64,000 nt of DNA from Chaetoceros tenuissimus. Its lineage: Eukaryota > Bacillariophyta > Thalassiosirophyceae > Chaetocerotales > Chaetocerotaceae. Made by a program: the position numbers and the translations under genes. The notes beneath the pieces are model-generated. The model was not told the origin of the DNA. It worked only from the letters and a program-made list of their open reading frames with translations, and did no database searches. How positions within the stretch are numbered: position 1 is the first letter of the stretch; each line of letters begins with the position of its first letter. The DNA is taken from assembly GCA_021927905.1 (NCBI GenBank), contig BLLK01000045.1, forward strand, positions 1,054,001-1,118,000, in the 5' to 3' direction. Below, piece by piece: positions 32,275-42,000 of this stretch.

Positions 32275-33780
32275 TTAAACTGATCTTAAAATTGTGAATT
32301 TGCGAACTGCATTGCCGCTCTTTTGACTAATCAATTTCGAAACCTTTACAGCGGTCATGTTTGTCACATCTTCATCATCCACTGCAATCAACTTATCATT
32401 AACTCTCAGTTGATCTGCGATTGGACAAGTGTCTTTGATTCTATGTAAAATCGGCGCCCCGTTATCTGGTGTGTCAATGACGACGCCCAGCTTTCCGGCA
32501 GGAGCTTCTACAATAATCAATTCTTCCTTCACATTACCATTTCTGAAGTTTCTGAAAGACTGCTCATCAAATACAGAATTTGTACCCAGAGTCTGACCTC
32601 CGAAGAATGATGCACCCATAAGTGAAGCCCCACCCATTCGCGAACCACTTTGTATAGTACCTCCATAAGTTCCATCTGTACCGGAAACAATAGATCGGTC
32701 CATGTTTGGACCATAACCGTAATCTGGGTCATCATTCGTAATGACACTCCCTTGATATCCCCCTTGGATAGAATTTTGCGATTGGAAGTATCCACGTTGC
32801 TCTGGCTCTTGAAGAGCGCTTGAAACACTCCTGTGGCAAGAAAATGACATTTAAAAGTAAGAAACTTATTTGAGAAGATATAAAGAGAAAATGAATCGGC
32901 CGCCCCATAACAGTACTTACTCTGGGAGCATACCGCGATTGCCAGGATCTCTAGGACCATAGTCACTAAAGTCTCGCATTTCCTTTTGCTTCTTCCTTGA
33001 TCTCCAACAGTAGGCGAAAATTCCGATTGCCAATAACATAACACCTCCCACTGATCCTCCAATAATTGCCATCATACTAACTTGACTATTTTTCGCCACT
33101 AATTCAGGTGGACTAAGTTTATGCAAATTGGTGAAAGCTTCAGCGTCGGAGCCTATAGTCTTGAGATAAATGATGTATTCCTCACGGCGACCAAGTGTAT
33201 TGAATGGATCCTGGATCAATAGTTGAGGAGTAACACTATTGATAAAATCTTGGTCATCCGTGTTAATATCATAAGCCATTTCTTGATCAAATTGAAGTTT
33301 TACTTCCGACTCTGAATCCAATTCTCTTTGGGTACTATCTCCCAATCTTCTACCACCATCCTTTTCCGTTAATATTTCTGCAATTACATTAGATATATCC
33401 ACGCTTACTTTTTCAATTTTTTTGGCAAAATCTGAATCCCCTGCATCGCCTTTATTACGGGTATTATAGTAGAATTGAATATATTTTTCTGTCCTTGTTG
33501 CGAAATGAGCCTTATCGTCATCATCCAATGCGCCTACTCCCGTTAATATCATTGTTAAACCCTTTTCGACAAATCTAAGGTTACCAACTGTTTCTGTTGG
33601 TGATGAAGATGGTGATGAGGATGGATTAGCTGATACCATAGGTGTTGGAGCAGAAGTTGGTGCCAGTGTTGGTGCGCTTGTCGGAGACATGGTCGGGGCA
33701 TTCGTTGGGGCTGCTGTTGGACTAGCTGTCTGAGCGAAGGCACCAGGGAAATATATCCCCATCAAGAGCAAAACCCTCAT
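32275..33780 (-). CDS. PSS-type single-pass membrane protein with cytoplasmic PDZ domain, two exons
   Basis: Exons 33780-32921 and 32830-32275, with a 90-base intron (GTAAGT ... CACAG); 471 residues. The order is: signal peptide (MRVLLLMGIYFPGAFAQ); short Thr/Pro/Ala repeats (APTSAPT); an extracellular domain of ~190 residues; one membrane helix (SMMAIIGGSVGGVMLLAIGIFAYCW, near residues 240-265); a basic stop-transfer (RSRKKQK); a Gly/Ser-rich cytoplasmic linker; and a C-terminal PDZ domain (~residues 385-471: APAGKLGVVIDTPDNGAPI, DKLIAVDDEDV, AVKVSKLISQK). PDZ domains bind the C-terminal tails of partner proteins, so this can tie an outside surface domain to a cytoplasmic complex. A second PDZ gene lies at 50317. 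Confidence 0.88.
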
Positions 33781-34901
33781 GATTTTATGAAATGATATGA
33801 ATTGATGTTGAATTGATAGGAAGTACTGTCAATGTAGTTGTGTTCTCCTAACAACGACTGAAAATTCACGATCTAACTGACCCAGGGAAAAAGCCAAATT
33901 TCCAATGAGTTAGATCCTCACCCTTTTACACCAAACAAAGAATAATATTTACGTTACTCTGGGAGTAGTTTAGAATGATAGCTGGTATGATAGAGTGTGC
34001 AGAAAGCAAATTACTTATCAACAGTTTTGCCATATGTACTGTTCATTCTTTTGTTCTTTTCCGTTTGCCAATTTTTTCACAAAACAGTGAAGGTCAATAA
34101 TGGCCTATATGGCGTCAATGACGTCAAATATCCTTGCTTGTTTGGCGAGTCAAGCTAGCCGCTTTAACACCAGCCACATGTTAGCGATTAATACACGGAG
34201 TTCTTTGTGTCAACACCAGAACACAGAGGCAACCAAGAAAAAGATCATCACCGAAATCCATGCTTGTCAAGTACTAATCTTTCTTGATTCCTCAGTCAGT
34301 TTTATTTAAGGAATGAAGATTATCAAACAATAATTTGCACTAAACGGTATCTTTTGAAGGCTATTGATGTTCAGACACGCTTTTTAAAAATGGGTTATGG
34401 TGCCAACTTGTGAAAATCGCTATTTCGTTTTTCTCTGCACTCTCCACTCTCTCACATTTCACACAAAAGATGAGCAACAACACTTCAACATAAAAAACTA
34501 GGTATACAATGCTTGACTTGCAAATAATCCACGGAGGATGGTTCTATTAGAGCTGTTGAAAAGAATCGTGACCCTTAAATCAATACTTCATGATTAGATG
34601 CGTGTTCACAAAATATCTTCAGATGAAGTAGGTCGAGTAATTTTTAGTTACTACTAGGTACCAGCCAGTACTATTTAGACTACTGTTACTATCGAACAAG
34701 TGATGTAAAAATCGGATTGTTTCCAGTGTGTGAAAGCACCAAATTCAAAGATGGGATTCATAATGGGACTCGCGCATCTAATTTGAAAAATCGAATTTGG
34801 AGCTTTTGCTCCAGTTTTCCAAAGAACATTGCTCCCTACAACTTTGGACTAAGTCAAAAAGCACTGACGGATACAGTTTGAGATGTTCTAGCTATACTCA
34901 A
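33781..34901. other. Divergent intergenic region, no gene recognised
   Basis: About 1.1 kb between two divergent genes. Open frames are short and do not look coding. It should hold promoters for both the PSS-PDZ gene and the AP2/CW gene. A short GGTGCC element at about 34401 resembles the motif clustered at 38546-38806. Confidence 0.4.
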
Positions 34902-37900
34902 ATGACGAATGAAAATAAGAAGATCCCGTACATCCCATTCGATTATCCTCTTCAGTTCCATGAATTGGATATTCCAATTCCAGATTGGCTAGAAAACGAA
35001 ATAGAAAAAGTCGATCTCCCAGACATTGCTAGTCCAACTTCCGCATCTGATGCAACAGAATCTTCAACTACTACTGCTTCGTCCAGTGCCTCTCCTAATG
35101 ATTCGAATTCTAGCTCTTCATTTGATGCTTCAACTGCTAGTCCAACTTCCGCATCTGATGCATCAGAATCTTCAACTACTACTGCTTCGTCCAGTGCCTC
35201 TCCTAATGATTCGATTCCAAATTCTTCAACTTCTAATGAACCAGAACAAGAGACTTTTCTGTATTTTGGAAGGAAGATGACATGGGAACAGATACAAAAC
35301 TTGAATAACAATCCAAAAGTACGCGAACAATTCGAAAAGAGTTTACAAATCTATTTGGAAATGAAACACAGTCCATCTTCCACATTCTTTTTTTTCGAAA
35401 GCAAAAGGAGGAAGCAGTGTCGAAAGGTTCCTGTACCAGAACTTGACAATGAAAGTATATTGCTCTATGAACCAATTGCTGCACACATGAGAAGTCAAAA
35501 TTTGTTTGAAAACGAGCTTGTCCTAGAACATTTCAAAGATCCAATCTACGTCATGTTTGTCAATTGGTTTTTTGAGGTACTAGGGTTCATTGGAACCCCA
35601 CCTCTCCTTTTTGGAAATACCGATCTTTCTCTAGCTGATTTTATCGGCATTTTGAGACTCACATTCTCTGTCACTAAAGTGCAAGACTATCAAAAACATC
35701 ATACATTTGTGGAGTTTATGAAGTTGGTGGAAAGCCTTGCGTTGACGACTGGAGCCAATATCGCGTGGGTTGCACAAAACGGTGACCCATTTGGTAAAAG
35801 AGGAGATTTCGCTTCTTTGTTCAGTGACAAAATTCTAGAGAGTGATCCAGGTCTCAAGGAATTAGTAGATCTCTACAAAAAAGTTGTGGAGTTATATCAA
35901 AAGTGTGCTTTGCCGATTTCCATTCGAATAATCAAGAACAGGATACAGAAAAACAAAGTCAGTGGGAACAATGAAAGGAAAGATACGGAGAACATTGGAG
36001 AGAAAGGGGTGACATTTTTCATGGTTGATGCTCAAAGTGGCAAATACTTAAAGTATTTTCCTGATTGTTGCAAGCAGGCCTCTGAAATATTTATGCATTC
36101 ATTCAAAAATGGAAATGCTTTCATGAAAATGATTAAAAGCTACCACTACTCTGTTCAGAACAATGGATATGATGGTGAAGCCGATGGTCTGATGACTCTT
36201 GGATTGTTTCATAGAGCATATTTTGTATATTTGTCTATATTGTCCATTATCCATAGACAAGATTTCAATGAGACTTTCGTTAACGAGAATGGAAAGTTCG
36301 ACTTTAAGAAGTTACTCAAAAAGTCGGGAGTTGCAGGAGTAAAGGGGAGAAAACCTGCACTCATGTCAAAAGATACTGATATATGCTATCGTGAAGTTGC
36401 ATCCAACACAATCGAGTCTTGTTCCTTGGAAATGTTTGTACGTGAAACGGGAATTTCATATGAAGAATTATACAGCGAATTTGCAAATCCTTTCACTTAC
36501 AAACGCGACGTGCAAGAACTACGTGGTTATGATGTTTCATTGAATAGATCATCTTTAGAGAAATACAATACCTTTCGTGGAGTGTCAGAGATGAAGTCAG
36601 GCAAGTTTAAATGTGAATTATACCTTCAAGAAGAGAAGTTTTATCTAGGTACCCATCCGTCAGAATTTATTGCTGCCTACATACATGACCGAGCTGTGGA
36701 ATTGAGTGGAATTCAGAATGTGACACTAAACTTTGAGTCCCAAGAGGATAATGAAGAGACATTAGACGTTGTTATTAAAGCTGAACTAGATAGGAAGCAA
36801 GAAAGTATGTCAAAGGAAGATTGGGCCAAGTTCGATCAAAAGCGTTTTATTGAGGAATATACAGAGAGCATTCCGTCAGATGCTGTGATAAAGGGTGTTG
36901 TAGTTGGTGGTTTATCTTGGACAGATAGTCTCAAAGGAATCACTATTGCAACAAAGAAACTTAAAAAGACCACAGAGTTTATCGGGGTGTACAAGAATAA
37001 GAAAAAGTTTCAATGTACAATCACACACAATGGAACGTACTTTCACCTTGGCAACCACTCATCAGAATTTATTGCGGCGTGTGTGTATGACAAAGCTGCA
37101 ACTTTGCTCGGAAGAAAGAAACTGAACTTTAAATCAGACGAGGATTTCAAAGAGAAACTTCAAGTGGTCACCACTGCTGAACTTCTCAAAAAGAAAGAAA
37201 GTATGTCAAAGGAAGCGTGGGCCGAGTTCGATCAAAAGCGTTTTATTGAGGAATATACAGAGAGCATTCCGTCAGATGCTGTGATAAAGGGTGTTGTAGT
37301 TGGTGGTATATCTTGGACAGATAGTCTCAAAAATGGAGCCTCGACTGGAGGGACTGTTGTAACAAAGAAAGTTAAAAAGACCAAAGAAAATGGAGCCTCG
37401 ACTGGAGGGACTGTTGTAACAAAGAAAGTTAAAAAGACCAAAGAGTTTATCGGGGTGCATAAGAAAGACAAAGGATTTAAATGTGAAATCACACACAATG
37501 GAACGATTTTTTACCTTGGTTGCCACTCATCAGAATTTATTGCGGCGTGTGTGTATGACAAAGCTGCAACTTTGCTCGGAAGAAAGAAACTGAACTTTAA
37601 ATCAGACGAGGATTTCAAAGAGAAACTTCAAGTGGTCACCACTGCTGAACTTCTCAAAAAGAAAGAAAGTATGTCAAAGGAAGCGTGGGCCGAGTTCGAT
37701 CAAAAGCGTTTTATTGAGGAATATACAGAGAGCATTCCGTCAGATGCTGTGATAAAGGGTGTTGTAGTAGATCAAAAACCTTGGGCGGTCGTCAAGAAAG
37801 CTGAACGTGAACGCAAATCCCGCAAACACAAATTATCCTCAGTTGATGGTCCGATCGAAGAAAAGAAGTCCAAGAAGCGCCAAAAGGACAAAGACTTATT

Positions 37901-38366
37901 GGGTCATAAAAAGAAAGAGGAGGAAGAAGAGCAACAGGAGTGGGTTCAATGTGAGAAATGCGAGAAATGGCACCGCCTCCCACGTCATATTGCAGCAAAG
38001 GATCTACCTGATAAGTGGTTCTGTTCAATGAATGATTGGGATCCACAATCTGTTTCCTGTACAGTGCAAGAAGATTACAAGGTTGAAGACGAAAAGATAG
38101 ATGATAATGCAATTGTATCTACGAGTAAAGAGGAGGAAGAAGAGCAACAGGAGTGGGTTCAATGTGAGAAATGCGAGAAATGGCACCGCCTCCCACGTCA
38201 TATTGCAGCAAAGGATCTACCTGATAAGTGGTTCTGTTCAATGAATGATTGGGATCCACAATCTGTTTCCTGTACAGTGCAAGAAGATTACAAGGTTGAA
38301 GACGAAAAGATAGATGATAATGCAATTGTATCTACGAGTAAAGAGGAGGAAGAAGAGCAACAGTAG
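34902..38366 (+). CDS. AP2-like / CW zinc-finger nuclear protein with nested internal duplications
   Basis: A 1154-residue single-exon protein; the start is the first ATG in frame (34902). The order is: short N-terminus; two copies of a 36-residue Ser/Thr/Ala-rich unit; a ~450-residue middle region of unknown family; three AP2-like modules (FRGV...KFKCEL...FYLGTH..EFIAAYIHDRA near residues 557-617; FIGVYKNKKKFQCTIT..LGNHSSEFIAACVYDKAA near 692-750; FIGVHKKDKGFKCEIT near 848-907), each followed by a Lys/Glu-rich helix; then a basic stretch and two identical CW zinc fingers (WVQCEKCEKWHRLP...WFC...C) near 1012-1060 and 1083-1131. AP2 modules bind DNA and CW fingers read histone H3 tails with methylated K4, so a chromatin or transcription role is likely. 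Repeats are exact or nearly so at DNA level, showing recent duplication. Confidence 0.85.
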   Translation: MTNENKKIPYIPFDYPLQFHELDIPIPDWLENEIEKVDLPDIASPTSASDATESSTTTASSSASPNDSNSSSSFDASTASPTSASDASESSTTTASSSASPNDSIPNSSTSNEPEQETFLYFGRKMTWEQIQNLNNNPKVREQFEKSLQIYLEMKHSPSSTFFFFESKRRKQCRKVPVPELDNESILLYEPIAAHMRSQNLFENELVLEHFKDPIYVMFVNWFFEVLGFIGTPPLLFGNTDLSLADFIGILRLTFSVTKVQDYQKHHTFVEFMKLVESLALTTGANIAWVAQNGDPFGKRGDFASLFSDKILESDPGLKELVDLYKKVVELYQKCALPISIRIIKNRIQKNKVSGNNERKDTENIGEKGVTFFMVDAQSGKYLKYFPDCCKQASEIFMHSFKNGNAFMKMIKSYHYSVQNNGYDGEADGLMTLGLFHRAYFVYLSILSIIHRQDFNETFVNENGKFDFKKLLKKSGVAGVKGRKPALMSKDTDICYREVASNTIESCSLEMFVRETGISYEELYSEFANPFTYKRDVQELRGYDVSLNRSSLEKYNTFRGVSEMKSGKFKCELYLQEEKFYLGTHPSEFIAAYIHDRAVELSGIQNVTLNFESQEDNEETLDVVIKAELDRKQESMSKEDWAKFDQKRFIEEYTESIPSDAVIKGVVVGGLSWTDSLKGITIATKKLKKTTEFIGVYKNKKKFQCTITHNGTYFHLGNHSSEFIAACVYDKAATLLGRKKLNFKSDEDFKEKLQVVTTAELLKKKESMSKEAWAEFDQKRFIEEYTESIPSDAVIKGVVVGGISWTDSLKNGASTGGTVVTKKVKKTKENGASTGGTVVTKKVKKTKEFIGVHKKDKGFKCEITHNGTIFYLGCHSSEFIAACVYDKAATLLGRKKLNFKSDEDFKEKLQVVTTAELLKKKESMSKEAWAEFDQKRFIEEYTESIPSDAVIKGVVVDQKPWAVVKKAERERKSRKHKLSSVDGPIEEKKSKKRQKDKDLLGHKKKEEEEEQQEWVQCEKCEKWHRLPRHIAAKDLPDKWFCSMNDWDPQSVSCTVQEDYKVEDEKIDDNAIVSTSKEEEEEQQEWVQCEKCEKWHRLPRHIAAKDLPDKWFCSMNDWDPQSVSCTVQEDYKVEDEKIDDNAIVSTSKEEEEEQQ
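35031..35240 (+). repeat. Tandem 108-base Ser/Thr coding repeat, two copies
   Basis: A 108-base unit (36 codons) that begins near 35031 is repeated at 35139, with only a few differences near the end of each copy. It encodes a disordered Ser/Thr/Ala segment. Confidence 0.85.
36975..37775 (+). repeat. Direct repeat of AP2-like module, 468-base offset
   Basis: The unit starting at about 36975 recurs at 37443 (offset 468 bases, a whole number of codons). The stretch from the shared HSSEFIAACVYDKAA to IPSDAVIKGVVV is identical over more than 200 bases, while the first ~80 bases of each unit have diverged. Confidence 0.9.
37332..37445 (+). repeat. Tandem 57-base linker repeat, two copies
   Basis: Two adjacent copies of a 57-base unit (19 codons) encode NGASTGGTVVTKKVKKTKE. 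They differ only at the last codon position (GAA/GAG). Confidence 0.93.
37914..38363 (+). repeat. Tandem 213-base CW-domain repeat, two full copies plus 24 bases
   Basis: The unit at 37914-38126 is repeated without visible difference at 38127-38339. A third copy begins at 38340 but runs only about 24 bases before the coding sequence stops. The unit is 71 codons and encodes one CW zinc finger plus an acidic linker. Confidence 0.93.
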
Positions 38367-39059
38367 TGCAAACTTAACTTTTAAATAACACCCTAACCCA
38401 AAATAGCAAAATAAAAAAAGGCTGAAAAAATTGCTTCATTTACTATTTTAGCATTGGATCGAATAAAGGATGCCCATTTATCAATCTACCCCCTTTTTCT
38501 CAGCCAAGCATTTGCTTCTTCTTCCGAAGTAGGGTTTCGTAATACGTGCCGGCACCCAAACTGCCAAAATTGGAAGGGGTCGGTGCCAGGCACCGACTGG
38601 CACCAAGAGAGCCAATGACGTCTCATCGAAGGAAATCAATGGTAATTTAGCTCGAGAATGTATACTTTTTCTCTCCTTTTTACACCCCAATATCACTTAA
38701 AGGGTTGTAAGTGATGTATACTAGTAATAGTATATCATAGAAATTAAAGGTATTGAGCCTTGGCACCGAATGGGCACCACGGCACCACACCTGAAAATTT
38801 TGGCACCAAATACGAACCCCTATTCACAAACAGTCTGTTAACACCAATTGAACTCCTTACAAACAAATTACTCGTAGTACTCTTTAATTGATCTGTAAAT
38901 ATAGAGGTCACACATACCCTTTCTGATTTATACCAAGAAATTAGAAAAATCAAAAAGCGGGCAGAAAGGGAAACGAAACGCGGTTGAGAAAAGTACCCTT
39001 TTTCTTCTTTTTGCAAAAACAAAGAACACCAAGAGAATTCGTTTCGTTTCTAGAAAAGA
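38367..39059. other. Intergenic, with clustered GGCACC motifs
   Basis: About 690 bases between two same-strand genes. It contains the GGCACC/GGTGCC cluster described separately and the promoter and leader of the bromodomain gene. No gene is seen. Confidence 0.5.
38546..38806. promoter_or_regulatory. Cluster of GGCACC/GGTGCC motifs with two palindromes
   Basis: At least eight GGCACC or GGTGCC hexamers lie within ~260 bases. One site (38579-38597) is a perfect 9-base inverted repeat around a single A (GTCGGTGCC/GGCACCGAC). Another (38546-38555) is the palindrome GTGCCGGCAC. The G+C content and density stand out in AT-rich intergenic sequence. It could be a multi-site binding array or a cruciform-prone element; this is inference from pattern alone. 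Confidence 0.5.
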
Positions 39060-42000
39060 ATGGTACATTCACCATTACGAACTCGTCGAGGTCGATCCAG
39101 TCATGAAAAGAGTCCTCATCGTGAGGCTTTGACTTCTCCTCGTCGAAGTTCGAGATTGAATTCACCCAAACCTGTCGAAACATTCAATAGTATCTTGTCT
39201 CCTCGAACTTCAAGTCGATTGAGAAGACTGAGGAGTAATGTTAGTGATGATTCTATTCTAGATGAACAAGTGGAGATTAAAAGTATTGGAAGAGGAAATT
39301 CAAATGAAGATATCGAAAGTAATTCTCGAAATGAAAATGATGAACAGGTAGAACCTACAGTAAAGAGGAAACGAGGAAGACCAAGAAAGTATCCAGTCAA
39401 TGTTGAACAACCTGTATCTTCAAAAGAAAAAGCAAAAGAACAAGAAGTAGTTGTTGGAAATAGTACACCTGTTACAAGAAAAAGAGGTAGACCTCGTAAA
39501 TATCCAAGACCTGAAGAAGTCGAAGAAAAAAAGGAGGACAACAAAACTCCCGTCAAGAGAGGTAGAGGTAGACCCCCGAAGAGACGAATGAGTCCAAATT
39601 CTACAGTGAAATTATCTCCTACTACTTCGCCAGCTTTGAAAAGACGACGGACAAGAAGCTCAATTGGAAGGTTAGAAACGATTGTAAATAGTACTGATAA
39701 ATCCAAAGTTCCAATCCGAAAGAGTTCGAGAACACCTAGAAAACGTTCACTAGACATTAAAGAAGATGTAACTTCTAGGCGATCTCCAAGACCTATTCGA
39801 AATTCACTGGATGACCAACGAAAGTTGGACAGCATAAATAGTACATTGCCATTCAGAGCACTAGATCCAATGTGGAGAACACATCTACTTCTTGAGTTGC
39901 AACGTAGAGTACGTAGGAAAGTCGATCCCTATGGCTTTTTCTCAAAACCAGTTGATCCAGAAGAAGATGAATGTCCGGATTACTATGATATCGTGGATAA
40001 AAGGCAAACCATGTGTTTTGATCAGATGCATGACATGATCGAAAAAGGAAAGATTCAAAGCGTTGCTCAATTTAAAAAATGCTTGGATAGAATTGTTCGT
40101 TGTGCAAGGTTATACAACACAGATGAAGATAATTTTGTGCGCAAACAAGCCGATTTGATTGAAGAAAGAAGTGAACCTATCATAAATAGCATTATTGAGA
40201 AATGGGGAGAAAAAGAAGAAAGGGAAAAGAATGAACTGAAAGAAAAGAAGAATGCAGAACTTCTTCATCGTCAAAAAATGACTCGAGCTAACCGTAGCCA
40301 ATCCATATCGAGTAGCTATTCTGAAGAAAGTCGGCCATCAAGGGCTAGTAGAGAAAGAGGAAGACCAAGACGTGGAAGAAAATCTTCTAGAGATGACTTG
40401 AAGAGTAGACCGAAACGTCAACGGGCTATTAATGTGAAATACGCTGATGACGAGGATTCTACTGGGCACATATCAGAAAGCGATTTCTTGCCTCAAAACC
40501 CAGATGAGGATGAAGATGACATTTCCATTGAAGGAATTGATATTCCATTTTGTAAACCAATGCTAGTGGGATCAACCATGACACCTTGTGATACAAGGGA
40601 AGAATGGCTGAAAATTTGTCATGAAATGTCAGTTGTATGTAACGAGGCCGCACGAAGATCCACGTTGCGTTCGGATCCTAATGCTAGACGATATGAAAAA
40701 CCCTTGTCTGAAATTTATATGAAGGAAAGATTGGAATACGATGATCCTTTGGAAGGATTTGTCGTGCGAACCAAGTCTGAACCTCATCATCTTCAAGGCT
40801 TTATTCTCGTAACAAGATTTACAACGTGGCGAAGAACGTTCAGGTTCGTGAGTAGTGATGACCCAGCAGCACTCATTACTCCTACTGATCATCGTCTGCA
40901 TATAACTGATAAAGATGGTCAGCTTACAAAAGATCTTCAGGAGTGTGAAAAAGACGATTCTACACCTAATGAGGGCTTCAAGTATCCACGGATTTGTGAG
41001 ATTTCCTTACTTGGAGGGCTTGGTTGTGGAGGAGCTCTTTTATCACGTGCACTATCTGAGCTCAGGCAGTCCAAAAAGTATGATTACGTCGTACTTCAAT
41101 CGACAAAGATGGCTATTCCTTTTTACGAGAGACATGGTTTTGTTAGAGTGGGGGCAGTTACTCGTTTCAACGACGTTGAGCAATTACCTGAAGTTGCATA
41201 TCGGCACTGGAGTGAAATTGTGAATGGAGAAGCTGTAGAGCCCTCATATATGATGGCAAGAAGGCTGAAAACGAGCCGAGAACAAAATCCTACAAGTCCA
41301 CCCGAAACCATCGCTAATGGTGATGTTGATCATAATGAGAGGCTCTTGGAGATCGAAAGTGCCTTGAAGTCTGTCCATTCCTTGCTTTCGGACGCACTCA
41401 CAATTAGAATTGGATCAGCAGCATATACAAATAGTTTTCGAGAAATATTATCTGCAGCGCGAGAGTTTGCAATTTCTGCAGATGACTACAGTCTTGTAAA
41501 GATGATCGACAAGTCTATGTCTGAATTTACTGGGTCGCATTTTGGGAAGTCGAAACGATTACTTCGCAGTGAATTGAGGCATTGTAACTCGTCTCGATAC
41601 TTTGACGATGAGGATATCCATGATGACGAAGAAATATCAGATCATTCAATTGATCCAGTTGATCCAGTTGCCCTAGAAGAACCAGTTGAAAAAATGCCAG
41701 TTTCTACATTACTTGTAGTTGACAATGTACCTTTCGAACCTGACAGTGTCGAGAATGAAGGTAATTTAGCAGAAGAGGAGAACAAAGAGAGTCTAAAGAG
41801 TGAAAGCGACCTTATTGCTGAAGTACCTGTGACTATGATGGAAAATGACAATTTCTTTAACGTCAACATAGTCGGAGAAGGTGTAGATTTCGAGCATGGT
41901 TTGGCAAAAGCTATCCTGCCCAGCTCTTTGAAGCCCTCGAGAGAACTGCAAGAAGCACAATCATTAGCTTTGGAAAATCTGACATCTTTTCTTTGCAAAC

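Noticed and set aside
32529-33062. 177-codon minus-strand frame across the PSS-PDZ intron
   Set aside because: It is an alternative frame that reads through the intron and does not preserve the PDZ sequence. The spliced model explains the region.
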